Assembly (NCBI GenBank): GCA_025769875.1
Contig: JAGFNK010000550.1
Location: 1 to 34,204, forward strand
Length of the DNA: 34,204 bases
Direction: 5' to 3'
Origin: Russula earlei
Taxonomy: Eukaryota; Basidiomycota; Agaricomycetes; Russulales; Russulaceae
Shown here: piece by piece, positions 9,840 through 18,759 of the stretch
Position numbering within the stretch: the stretch's first letter is position 1
Layout: each line of letters opens with the position of its first letter
Notes under the pieces: model-generated
Databases searched by the model: none
Seen by the model: only the letters and a program-made list of their open reading frames with translations
What the model was told of the DNA's origin: nothing
Made by a program: the position numbers and the translations under genes

Positions 9840-10402
9840 TGAGGTCATTTAGCTCCAATGACATCATGGCTGACTGAGTGACTCCACAATGACCTCATGG
9901 GCTCACTAAGTGCTCCACAGTGACATCATAAAGATCACATCGCTCCACAATGATCAATAATATTCTCAGTAAGCCTGAAACCTGACACAAGCAAGTTTAT
10001 GTCCCGGTAGTCCTGTTGGATGGTACCAAAGAGTCTAGAATAGTTCCAGTTCTTTGTAATTGACCCTGTACACAGTATATAAGCCCCAATGTAGCATGGC
10101 AGTTGTCAGACTGTCCATTTGTGATACTCTCATCTTTCTGGGTACTCCCCTGCAACCGCTCAGTCTAAAGTCTTCCCTTGTCTTCAAGGTACTCTTCAAC
10201 AACCGCCTTGTTTAAAGCCCCTTGCTGCACTGGCCTCTACTCTTTGCCTCTGCCTTCTGCAACACATACCAGTCCCCATCTGGTACCTCCTAGTTGTTTG
10301 GCTCATCCTCTTGTTCAATGCCATTTATGCCGCGTACCATCTGTTCTGACCCCTGCCCACCTGCTCCTGAGTCCTTAGTGATCAGCAGTATGTGTCTTGA
10401 CA
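9840..10402 (+). repeat. LTR-4, partial gypsy-type LTR (left end unresolved)
   Basis: Ends GTCTTGACA at 10402, the same ending as family LTR-1, and carries TATATAAG at 10076-10083, an imperfect dyad starting about 20 bp downstream (GGCAGTTGTCAGACTGTCC) and a pyrimidine-rich R/U5 part. Parts resemble LTR-1 (CAGACTGTCCATTTGT) but most of the sequence differs, so I treat it as a related family. No TGT start or GGTAC duplication was found to the left. It abuts antisense pol at 10403. Confidence 0.6.
9854..9956 (+). repeat. Tandem U3 repeats with CRE-like cores in LTR-4
   Basis: Four units start at 9854, 9883, 9914 and 9944, about 30 bp apart, each of the form TCCACARTGACNTCAT; the first lacks two bases and the last is shortened. 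TGACATCA and TGACCTCA resemble the bZIP (CRE/ATF) site TGACGTCA, and TGACATCA differs from it by one CpG-to-CpA change. Position upstream of the TATA box suggests an enhancer, by inference. Confidence 0.5.
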
Positions 10403-10488
10403 GGTACAACCAATCTTCCATCTTTGAATAATGTACCGTCTTCTTCTTGGAGATTGTGTTTGACCTTACACATGAGGAGGTCTGATTG

Positions 10489-11127
10489 TCAGTTCTTTTG
10501 TTCCCTTAGTATTTGTTCATACAGGTCTTCGGTGTTGAGGGTGGGAATGAAAAGTTTATCAGAGAGTGCTATAGTGTTTTGATTGTCTCCTAATCTGTCA
10601 TTGTGGTCTGGTTGCTGTGAGAGAGCGTCTGCATGGTTAGATACCCCTGGTTTATGGTGAATTTCGAAGTGGTAATCCATGAGTGTGGAGATATATCCTG
10701 CAATTCTCTGATTGATCTTGTGGGGGAGTTGGTAATGGGCAAGGTTGGTGTGATCCATGAAAATCTTGATAGGGTGTTTGGTTCCAACCAGCAGGTACCA
10801 CCAGTGTTGTAGCGCAAGGATTAGGGCTAGGAACTCCCTATCCCAGACTGGATAATTCATTTCTGCTTTGTTGAACACATGTGACATGTTACCAATCATT
10901 CTTCTTTTCCCTCTTGTGTCCTTCTGAAACAGAATTGCCCCAGTGGCAAACTGTGAGGCATCAGTTTCTAGTTCATATGGGAGTTTGGGGTTGGCAGTGT
11001 AGAGTTCAGGGTCTTTGCAGACCGCAGATATCAAGGTTTCTAGGGTGGTGGTTGTTTCTGGGGTCCAGAGGAAGAGAGTCCCTTTTTTGATCATGGAGAA
11101 AATGGGGCAAGCTATTGTGGCAAAGTC
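10489..11127 (-). pseudogene. Gypsy RNase H domain
   Basis: Degrades the RNA strand of the hybrid during reverse transcription. It continues the RT frame after the TGA. Visible features: FLWTPETTTTLETL at the connection, YELETDASQFATGAILFQ with the first active-site Asp, NYPVWDREFLALILAL with the Glu, and IKIFMDHTNLAHY with the next Asp, then HKPGVSNHADALSQ typical of the C-terminus. The acidic residues are retained. The frame ends at a stop at 10489; past it DGTLFKDGRLVVP (about 10445-10405) is the linker before the integrase zinc-binding region, where LTR-4 cuts the element. Confidence 0.88.
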
Positions 11128-12099
11128 TCAGATGAATGGTCGTTGGTAATTGAGGGCACCCATGATCTGTTGTACTTGTTTCAGGTTATTTGGTGGTCTT
11201 GGCCAGTTTTTCAGACCGTCGATTTTGAACAGATCAATTTTGAGGGTTCCTTGGTTAATTCGGAAGCCTAGGAAGTCAATCTCCTTTTGTTCAAAGGTGC
11301 ACTTGGATGCCTTGAGGAAGTAGGAATCTCTTTCAAGAAGATTGAGAAATTCATGTGTGCTTTGTTGATGAAGGAGTTCCTCTCCTGACCCTGTGGCTAT
11401 TGCCACATCATCTAGATAGTTGTAGGTGTTCTCTAGGTACTTTAGGAGCCATGGTTGGAGGGTGTGGTTCATTGCCCATTGGAAGGCTGCTGGGGCATTG
11501 GTAAAGCCAATGCCCATTACCATGGGGATGAAGGTGCCAAATTGAGTTTTGAAGGCGCCTTTGTATTGATCTTCTGGGTGGATCAGGATGTTGTTGTAAC
11601 CAGCCCTAACATTGAATTTGCTAAAAGTGGTCTTGCCCCTTAGTTGGTGTAATTGTTCTTCTATGATTGGTAAGGAATGATAGTCAGGGACTGTGGCGTT
11701 GTTGAGCTTTCGGTAGTCTACTACCATTTGTGGAGCAGTGCCATCCTTCTTTTGGACAAAGAAGACCGGGGACACATAGTCTGAGACACTGTCTTTAATG
11801 AAGCCTTTGGCTAGGTCTTCCTGTATTTGGCTCAATAGCTCTTGTTTCTCATTCTGGGGAAGGGGGTAAGTCCAACAATCAAGGAATTTGGGGGCATCGG
11901 GTTTCAGGGTAATTCTAAAGTCGAGTTCTCCTTGACTGGGTGGGAGTTGTTTGGCTACTTCTTCTGAGAAGACTTTCTGATGTTGTGAATATTCTGAGGG
12001 AATGATGGTCATTCTTATTTGTGCAATCTGGATTTTTGGCAGATTGGTTGGGGATATAGGGGTGAGAAGGACCCTTAGGTGATTTCTAAGTCGACCCGT
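11128..12099 (-). pseudogene. Gypsy reverse transcriptase with a lost catalytic Asp
   Basis: Copies element RNA into DNA. The frame starts inside the flanking LTR, so no native start is present. Motifs in order: pre-RT segment (about residues 35-58), VSPVFFVQKKDG (111-122), VVDYRKLNNATVP (128-140), motif A FSKFNVRAGYNN (161-172), GFTNAPAAFQ (200-209) and the YLDD box (230-233). In motif A the first catalytic Asp of the usual F-x-K-x-D is Asn (AAT), a G-to-A change that should abolish catalysis. The reading frame ends at a TGA just after ALNYQRPFI, where the domain continues in frame into RNase H; a CGA-to-TGA change is likely. Identification is firm. Confidence 0.9.
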
Positions 12100-13063
12100 T
12101 GTCAAGACTCACTGTTGAACTATCCAGTTCAAGAGCGAGGGGTAAGCTCAAAGATGAGTTGATAGACGTCCAAGACAGCGTGGGCAAAAAGTAGAGTCCA
12201 AAGCAGTAACAAATACCAAAGAGGTATAGTTACTGGTAGAGTCAAGCAGGTACACAAGGAAGAGGCTAGAATGGTCACAAGGGGATGGTCCTTAAAGGAG
12301 TATCCCAGGGATAGAGAGTGCCATAAACAAATGGACAGTCTGAGGACTGTCCACTACTTTATTGAGTGCTTATATACTACAAGAGAACTGCTAAATAGGG
12401 AACAAGTCATAACCTTGTTATTAAGCACAATAGAGTGATGAGTAAGAAGTCGGAGTGCACTTACTGAGCATGCTCAGTCATGCTTAGTAAGCTGCTGAGT
12501 AAGAAGGCTTCTCTTGATGAGTAAGAGCCTTCACTGTCCACATGTTCACTGCTTTAGTACACATGCAAGCATCTGATTTATTTTCTGTTAGTTAGTTTAG
12601 GGCCGGTCATTTGGGAACTTGTAGTTTGCTTTAGGGAATAGTGTTATCTTATAAGGCCCCTTATATAGTTCTATTAGGGTCCTTAGAGTTGACCCTAATA
12701 CTTCTATTAAGGTCCTTAGTATTGCCTTATAGTTCGTTCTATAGTTATTAGAGTTAGTCTAATAACATGTTGTAGGGTCTTTGATACTGTGTCAGTGCTT
12801 ATTGTAGGGCACCTAGAGTTGTCCTAAAGGGTCCTTAGGAAGGCCCTAATATTGTCCTTTATTGCTAAAAGGGTTGCCATTAAGTGGGGCTTGCTGTATG
12901 TCGATTGTGCAGAGAATTGCTCACGTGACAATGCACATGCAATATTGTGGACACCTCTACTCACCCCTTTTGCTCGTGTGAACAGGGTGACACCATAGAG
13001 GCTGGGTTTCCTCTCATAAGGAAGGGTCCTTCATGGGCCCTCTCTGGAGAATGGTTTATGACA
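12100..13063 (-). repeat. LTR-1e, complete LTR without target duplication
   Basis: A 964 bp copy of LTR-1, bounded by TGTCA at 12100 and TGACA at 13063. The flanks differ: CCCGT on the left and CACAC on the right. Left of it is gypsy B pol; right of it is a coiled-coil coding fragment. The missing duplication suggests inter-element LTR recombination. CpG decay is intermediate. Confidence 0.88.
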
Positions 13064-13339
13064 CACACTTGGAACAGCACGAGGCCCAGCACCAAAGGGC
13101 CGAGGCTGAGATTCGTGATGCTACAAGAGGAGGCCACCCAGCAGGTGCAGATCAAGGTGCAGCAGGTGGAGGACATGGAAAGGATGTGGTAGGAACAATT
13201 GGAGTGTGATCTTGTACAGAAGAAGGTGGTGTGAATGGCAAGGGAGGAGAAGCGCAGGACAAAACATGTTGCATATCATTCTTGAGGTCTTGGCCTGGAG
13301 TCACCACACATGCTTGAGTTGATTGCAGGGCAGAGGGCA
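13064..13339 (+). pseudogene. Coiled-coil coding fragment, decayed copy of 22955-23236
   Basis: The reading frame EATQQVQIKVQQVEDMERMW then a stop, followed by EQLECDLVQKKVV, stop, MAREEKRRTKHVAYHS, stop, is rich in Gln, Glu, Lys and Arg with heptad-like spacing, so probably a helical or coiled-coil segment. The same segment with fewer stops occurs at 22955-23236. At least two internal stops correspond to sense codons there and are explained by single transitions. Its right end is fused precisely to the Helitron fragment at 13340. Function unknown. Confidence 0.5.
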
Positions 13340-13748
13340 TACTTGGATGCAAGATATGTCAGCAGCTGTGAGGCAGTATGGAGACTCTTACTCTTTGAGC
13401 TGCAGGAGCAGGTTCCCAATGTGGTATGCCTCTAGGTCCATCTTTCTAATCAGCATAGTGTTGTCTATAATCCTCAAGTTCTTAAGGAAATCCCAAATAA
13501 GCTCACCACACTCACTGGATGGTTTGAGGCCAATGCTGCTACTCCAGAGGGCTCTGACATTCTGGATCTTCTCTACCGAGATTATTCCTCCAAGATGGTC
13601 TGGAACAAAAGCACTCATAGGTGGACTCCAAGGGACAGGGGCTTTGCTATTGGGAGGATGTTCCATGCTCACGCTACTTCTGGAGAGTGCTTCTACCTGT
13701 GCCTCCTTCTCACCTCTGTCAAGGGTGCAACCTCTTTTGAAAACGTTT

Positions 13749-14632
13749 TGTTACACCATTTTCCTTTTACGTTTACTTCTTACCTTTTGCTATGGACTGC
13801 TTGCTTTCATACGTCCCTTTACTTACTGGTCTCGTGATCTCTTACATCTTGTGATCCCTTCTGTGCTATCATGTGATCCACACATGTTCAGGTAACACTG
13901 GATTGCTGTTACTTTCCCTTTGTTTGGTTTTCTTTCTGTTTATATTCACTTCTTAGTTTCGACTGTGCAATGCTGCGCACCTACTGTGCAGCACAGTTAC
14001 TTGGTTCTGACTCATTCGTGGCCTTATTCCTATGACTCCTACTTATTATGACTCCTACTATACTAGTAGCACAGTCAAAGCACAGCTATTGCTGCGCTTC
14101 TCCTGTATATATAAAGCTCAGTACTTTGTGACCAAAGCCCTAAGCTTGGTCTCTTGTAGAATCCAACCTACTCTTGTCCAAACATATTCGCCTGCAACCC
14201 ACTTCACTCTCACAAACTTAACCCACAACCACCTCTCCATTTCATCAACTCTCAACACACCATCCACCATCTACTCTTCACCTTTCCCTTCCTTCCCTAA
14301 GAGTCTCTCTTCACTCTCCTGAGAAGAGCTCTCCTCCTTTAAGACCTACCTTCCTCTACTCTCTCTGCATTGTTCAAGGTCTCCGATGGACTTGAACGCA
14401 TATAGCTAGTGGAACCAGCCCTAGTCTATCCCATTACAAACTTACCCTAGCTCCTCAATGGACCGAGTTGTACTAGGAAGGGTCTATTGGCCATAACCTG
14501 TTTAGCATAAAACACTTCGACCGCTGCAGGGATCCTTACTCATTATACACGGGAACCAGCCCGTTTCTTGAACACCTCTCTATCATCAATTTGCTTTCTG
14601 CTTGTGAACTGACATGGCTAGTTACCGTGACA
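13749..14632 (+). repeat. Solo LTR-3 (884 bp) with CGTTT duplication
   Basis: Starts TGTTACACC and ends CCGTGACA. The direct repeat CGTTT at 13744-13748 and 14633-14637 marks the target site inside the Helitron fragment; the host sequence resumes with CTCATTTGAAGGCACTC. Plus orientation is supported by TATATATAAA at 14106-14115 and a dyad-like GACCAAAGCCCTAAGCTTGGTC (split by one or two mismatches) about 15 bp downstream, where the transcript should start. The second half is C/T-rich, as R/U5 parts are here. The short ORFs inside are not genes. Confidence 0.85.
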
Positions 14633-14655
14633 CGTTTACTCATTTGAAGGCACTC

Positions 14656-15870
14656 TTGTAGCAAGTCAGCCTATGGCATGCCAAGTTTGTAGGGATAGGA
14701 TGGTAACCTGGAGCGATGGTCTTCTGCCTGAGAGTGAGGGAAGAGAGAGGGAACAGATGTACAAGAGTGTAGAGACCTACTGGTGACTATGAAGGAGTGG
14801 CAAGGGTGGATGAAATGGAGGTGAAAGGGGGGAAGAGTGGAGACAAAAGGGCCACAGAGATGTTGAAAGCAATTGGAAAGAAGAGAGAGAGAGATGAGGA
14901 CAAGTTGATATAGCAGTGGCAGTCAATGGTCAAAAGATGAGGCATAGTGATGTAATTCACTAACAGACTTTTCTCCTTTTGTGACTTGAGGTGGACTGGA
15001 ACAGAAAATAAAGACACAGAGGGATCAATTCCACTGCTGAATATGAGCAACAATCTATGCTATTTGAATGAATTCAAATCAAGGAGAGAAGGGGACAGTT
15101 ATATGGAGACCTGAAAACAGGGAGTGCGAGATGAGAAGGGGAAGAACACAAAGAGGGAACATGTTTGGAGTCAAGTTATAACAAAGGCCAATCAAAGTAT
15201 AAAAGGATGAGGGGGTAGTGTAGTAACTGTGTAAAAGAAAAACGAAGCCATGAGTACAGTACCTGACACTCAAAATTGAACTAAACTCCTAAGAAATGTC
15301 CATGAAGCAAGGACATGGCAGCAAGGCTGCAGAGCGAAGTATGATTGCATTTGGTGTGATGCTCAGTGAAAGGCACTCAAGAGTGTGAGGGGTGGTTGAG
15401 GCAATGTGAGGTGACATAATGGTGTTGGGTGGCCTAAGGTGTGTGCATAGGATGAACAGAGGTTCAAGATTTGTTGAGATGGTGGTGAGATATTGATGAA
15501 AGGAGTTAGGAGAACATAGAGGAAGAGGTGAGGCAGTGGAGGTGCAAGAGGTGAAAGAGACAAAGAAGAAATGATGTGGATGGAATAGTAATGGAAGGCA
15601 TACAGAGAGGATAAAGAAGAGCCAATATGAGTGGGGGAAAGGCAGGGCATAGCATGGGTGCTGATTGGCATGAAGCAAATGGTGAAGATGTTGTCTGGGA
15701 TATTGTTGATGCTACTCAGGCTTTGATAGAATAGGAGTTAGTGAAAGAGAAAGAGAAAAGGAAGAGAGAGACTAGGGTGTGTGAATGAGAGAGGTGTGAG
15801 GCACAGAAGTACATTTTTACAGCACAGGGATCCTGTTGTAACTTTGTGGCTAGCAGGATTAGTCATCTTA
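14656..15870. mobile_element. 1.2 kb insertion with 4-6 bp target duplication, family unknown
   Basis: Comparison with the intact helicase sequence shows that GGCACTC before it and CACTCTCTA after it are one site, so about 1215 bp are inserted with CACTC (or CTCT or CACTCT, depending on where the ends are placed) duplicated. One choice of ends gives TGTAGC...TTACA, compatible with a solo LTR. The plus strand is purine-rich (GA-repeats near 14880-14895) and AGTATAAAAGG at 15196-15206 could be a TATA box. Minus-strand ORFs are Ser/Leu/Pro-rich reflections of the purine bias and not convincing genes. Confidence 0.6.
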
Positions 15871-16044
15871 CACTCTCTACCTCTATTTCAGAAAGGCTTG
15901 CATTGCAAGAGGTCTTCTTGAAGATGATGAAGAGTGGCAGCAATGCCTGGAGGAAGCCAGTGATATATGCACAGGTGCTCAGCTACACCACCTTAGCTGC
16001 ACCATCTCTTTGTTGACATATTCTAGAAGGACATAACACTTCTT

Positions 16045-17517
16045 CCCTCCACAAGTACTACTTACTTGACTCAAGCATATCTGCATTGGTAAGACACATT
16101 TATAGATGCAACCATTGATCTTATTTAAGGCCCTTTGGAGCCTTAACACATTGCTGCTGCTTATATTATCAAGAAGATCCTTATTGAGGCTGGCTTCCCC
16201 TTCATCAAGATAACCTTTGTCAAGTTGGTAGTCACTCACTCCATTGCTACTAGCCCTAAGCTCCTCTTGTTCAACCCTCTCTTCAATGATGAACTTTGAA
16301 AGCCCTTCAGTACTGCTCTCAGTCTCTTCATTGTACCCAAATATCCTCACTTCAAGGGCACAGCCACTCTCTATCTCTGTCTGAGCAAAGACAACAAGCG
16401 CACTACTATCCTGACCTGCACCTATGTTGCCCATCCTTCTCCTGTCTATCTCAACATGGGCATGACACATAAGAATGAAAGCCAGACTCAAGAGGAGGAC
16501 ATCATGCTTGGCAACAAGAGCTATAACAACACTATCAGTGCCATTATACACACTATTGGCAATCTCATCTAATATATTGATGCCTGGAATGCTATGCTTG
16601 GCAGGCTAGGGGAGCCTGTTAAGAGAGAGGATAGCATGATAACCAAGAGGCACAGTGAACACTTGGAGTTGGTGGCAAAGATGAAGAAGAAGATTGAGAA
16701 GGTGAATGTGATCCATAATAAAGTCACCAAGTGCCATGCCATCCTTAACTAGCACCTCCTTAGCTTTGTGCTTCACTCTAAGATGATTAAGGTCTCAGTT
16801 GAGTCCTACCATTTCACCAATAATTGGGCCCTGATTGAGCTGTACATGAGAAGATTGATTGGTGTACATTCAGTGAAAACAAGGTTTATGTTGGTATGTT
16901 CTTTTCCATATTTTTATCTCCATCTCTTCTTTCATCTCTTGTCTTCTTTATCTCTTGATGCATTTTCTATCTTCTATCTTAGTTTGAGCTGACTATTACA
17001 TTTCTTTCCTCCACAGGTGATAATCTCTTGATCACTGACTTTGGCTGCATAATGTTCCCTCAGCCTGTCAATTGAGTGGATTACTAGTACTCCCCTAATG
17101 GTCTCCTCTAGGTCTATGGCATTGTTCAGGACGATAAGATCTATAACCCTTAGCATTTTGATGTCTATGGTGAGAAGTGCCTGCTTGTCATAAAGAATGG
17201 GTTGGCTACAGGGACCACTGTTGGTCATACCAATGGTCTCAAGTCCTTCACCCATGTCTATGCTCACTATAGCATTGAGCAGACCTCCATAGAGATTGCT
17301 GTCCTGCCCTATGACAAAACATGTGGCCTGTTTTCTTGTGCTAGTAACTCTAGGTCCATTGTCCTTGCTAAAGATGGTCACATCATTAGAATCCTCACTG
17401 TTGGTGCAGGCCCTACCAATTAGATTGACATCATGTATCTCACCCCCTACTGGTGGGTCAGAGTGGAAGATCAAGGCTAAGTTCCCTGGTTGCTTCCTCT
17501 ACTAGGTTGTTGAGTAG
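16045..17517 (+). pseudogene. Trypsin-like-fold hypothetical protein, decayed, with one intron
   Basis: Plus-strand frame beginning about YLTQAYLHW, continuing through AAAYIIKKILIEAGFPFIKI, NPLFNDEL, LTCTYVAHPSPVYLNMGMTH, HLELVAKMKKKIEKVNVIHN and WALIELYMRRLIG, then an intron, then DNLLITDFG, ATGTTVGHTNGLKSFTHVY, IEQTSIEIAVLPYD, SNSRSIVLAKDGHI and YLTPYWW. I recognise this as a lineage-wide family of agaricomycete hypothetical proteins with a chymotrypsin-like fold; no gene name. LTCTYVAH resembles the catalytic-His motif TAAH and SNSRS sits where GDSGS (nucleophile Ser) is expected. At least six in-frame stops and a frameshift before KIKAKFPGCFLY make it a pseudogene. The 5' end is uncertain; a CCCTCCACAAG at about 16041 may be the end of an earlier intron. 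Confidence 0.6.
16894..17016 (+). other. Spliceosomal intron in the trypsin-like pseudogene
   Basis: 123 nt, GTATGT to CTCCACAG, with GCTGACT as a candidate branch site about 25 nt upstream of the 3' end. Removing it joins KVYVG to DNLLITDFG in frame. It shows the copy is genomic DNA-derived and was not retroposed. Confidence 0.7.
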
Positions 17518-17644
17518 ATATGTTGTTACCTCTTCTTCCATGATAACACTCTTTTTCTTTACTTTCTTACCCACCTTGTTTATTGACTCATTGATAGACA
17601 AAGTAGACTAGGTAAGAAATAGCTCCCTTCATACTTATATAACA

Positions 17645-17700
17645 TGGTAGGGGATCAGGGGTGCAGCCCCTGATAATTTTTAATTTTATGTCTAAGGCAT
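17645..17700 (+). repeat. Helitron-like 3' terminal hairpins, decayed
   Basis: CAGGGGTGCAGCCCCTGATA forms a GC-rich hairpin, followed by AT-rich sequence and a second dyad, TTTTATGTCTAAGGCATAAA. The order and sequence match the minus strand at 29150-29090 downstream of RepHel (GGGGCGCAGCCCC, then CATGCCTAAGGCATG) with C-to-T differences. I infer the 3' end of the plus-oriented Helitron whose fragment lies at 13340-15998; no clear CTRR end is seen. Confidence 0.5.
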
Positions 17701-17795
17701 AAAATTATTATAACTTACATAAAGCAACTCTATAGTTTAGAATTAATTAAATTAGTAAATCTTAACATAATGTTGTTGCTAAATAGCCCCCCTAT
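17701..17795. other. AT-rich spacer
   Basis: Short AT-rich sequence between the hairpin end and LTR-1d, with no coding or repeat signal. Confidence 0.5.
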
Positions 17796-18759
17796 TGTCA
17801 TGAACCATTCTCCAGAGAGGGCCCTTGAAGGACCCTTCCTTATGAGAGGAAACCCAGCCTCTATGGTGTTACCCTGTTCACACGAGCAAAAGAGGCAAGT
17901 AGAGGTGTCAACAATATCGCGCACACATTGTCATGCAAGCAATTCTTGGCACAATTAACATACAGCAAGCCCCACTTAATGGCAACCATTTTAGCAATAA
18001 AGGACAGTATTAGGGCCTTCCTAAGGACCCTTTAGGACAACTCTAGGTGCCCTACAATAAGCACTGACACAGTATCAAAGACCCTACAACGCGTTATTAG
18101 ACTAACTCTAATAACTATAGAATGAACTATAAGGCAATACTAAGGACCTTGATAGAAGTATTAGGGTCGACTCTAAGGACCCTAATAGAACTATATAAGG
18201 GGCCTTATAAGATAACACTATTCCCTAAAGCAAACTATAAGTTCCCAAATGACCAGCCCTAAACTAACTAACAGAAAATGAATTAGATGCTTGCATGTGT
18301 ACTAAAGCAGTGAACACGTGGACAGTGAAGGCTCTTACTCATCAAGAGAAGCCTTCTTACTCAGCAGCTTACTGAGCATGACTGAGCATGCTCAGTAAGC
18401 ACACTCCGACTTCTTACTCATCACTCTATTGTGCTTGATAACAACGTTATGACTTGTTCCATATTTAGCAGTTCTTTTGTAGTATATAAGCGCTCAATAA
18501 AGTAACGGACAGTCCTCAGACTGTCCATTTGTTTACGGCACTCTCTATCCCTGGAATACTCCTTTAAGGACCATCCTCTTGTGACTATTCTGGCCTCTTC
18601 CCTGTGTACCTGCTCGACTCTACCAGTAACTATACCTCTCTGGTATTTGTTACTGCTTTGGACTCTACTCTTTGCCCACGCCGTCTTGGACGTCTATTGA
18701 CTTGTCTTTGAGCTTACTCCTTGATCTTGAACTGGATAGTTCAATAGGGAGTCTTGACA
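17796..18759 (+). repeat. LTR-1d, complete plus-oriented LTR (964 bp)
   Basis: Starts TGTCATGAACC at 17796 and ends GTCTTGACA at 18759. TATATAAG lies at 18483-18490, AATAAA at 18495-18500, and a dyad GGACAGTCCTCAGACTGTCC at 18507-18526 where the RNA should start. The flanking pentamers CCTAT and GTTAT differ, so it is not a simple insertion, or the site has mutated. It keeps some CpGs. It provides the best full-length sequence for defining the family orientation. Confidence 0.88.

Larger units (their letters stand above)
10403..12099 (-). mobile_element. Ty3/gypsy element B, internal pol fragment
   Basis: A pol fragment on the minus strand, bounded on both sides by other LTRs: LTR-1e at 12100 and LTR-4 at 10402. 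Gag, protease, most of integrase and the element's own LTRs are absent. Neither bounding LTR has a matching target duplication across the fragment, so the borders reflect rearrangement or recombination between LTRs rather than simple nested insertion. Confidence 0.85.
13340..15998 (+). pseudogene. Helitron RepHel fragment, split by two insertions
   Basis: The pieces 13340-13748, 14638-14655 and 15871-15998 read colinearly and match residues about 200-380 of the minus-strand RepHel core. Shared stretches include YLDARYVSSCEAVWRLLLFE, LTGWFEANAATPEGSDILDL, SKMVWNKSTHRWT, GRMFHAHATSGECFYL and ACIARGLLEDDEEWQQCLEE. This is the region between the Rep and helicase domains. The first insertion is solo LTR-3, the second a 1.2 kb sequence. 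Stops such as TAG in the VVCL-VH segment show decay. It has neither the HUH nor the helicase motifs, so it cannot function. Confidence 0.85.

Noticed and set aside
13744..15892. A 2.1 kb intron (GTTTTG to ATTTCAG) joining the two Helitron fragment parts
   Set aside because: The host codons in between are accounted for by two insertions with direct repeats, and splicing there would delete conserved helicase-linker residues.
15979..16551. 190-codon minus-strand ORF
   Set aside because: The plus strand of this interval carries the recognisable trypsin-like-family sequence; the minus frame has no known motif and is its shadow.
16974..17474. 166-codon minus-strand ORF
   Set aside because: Antisense of the second exon of the same pseudogene and crosses the intron's 3' splice site.
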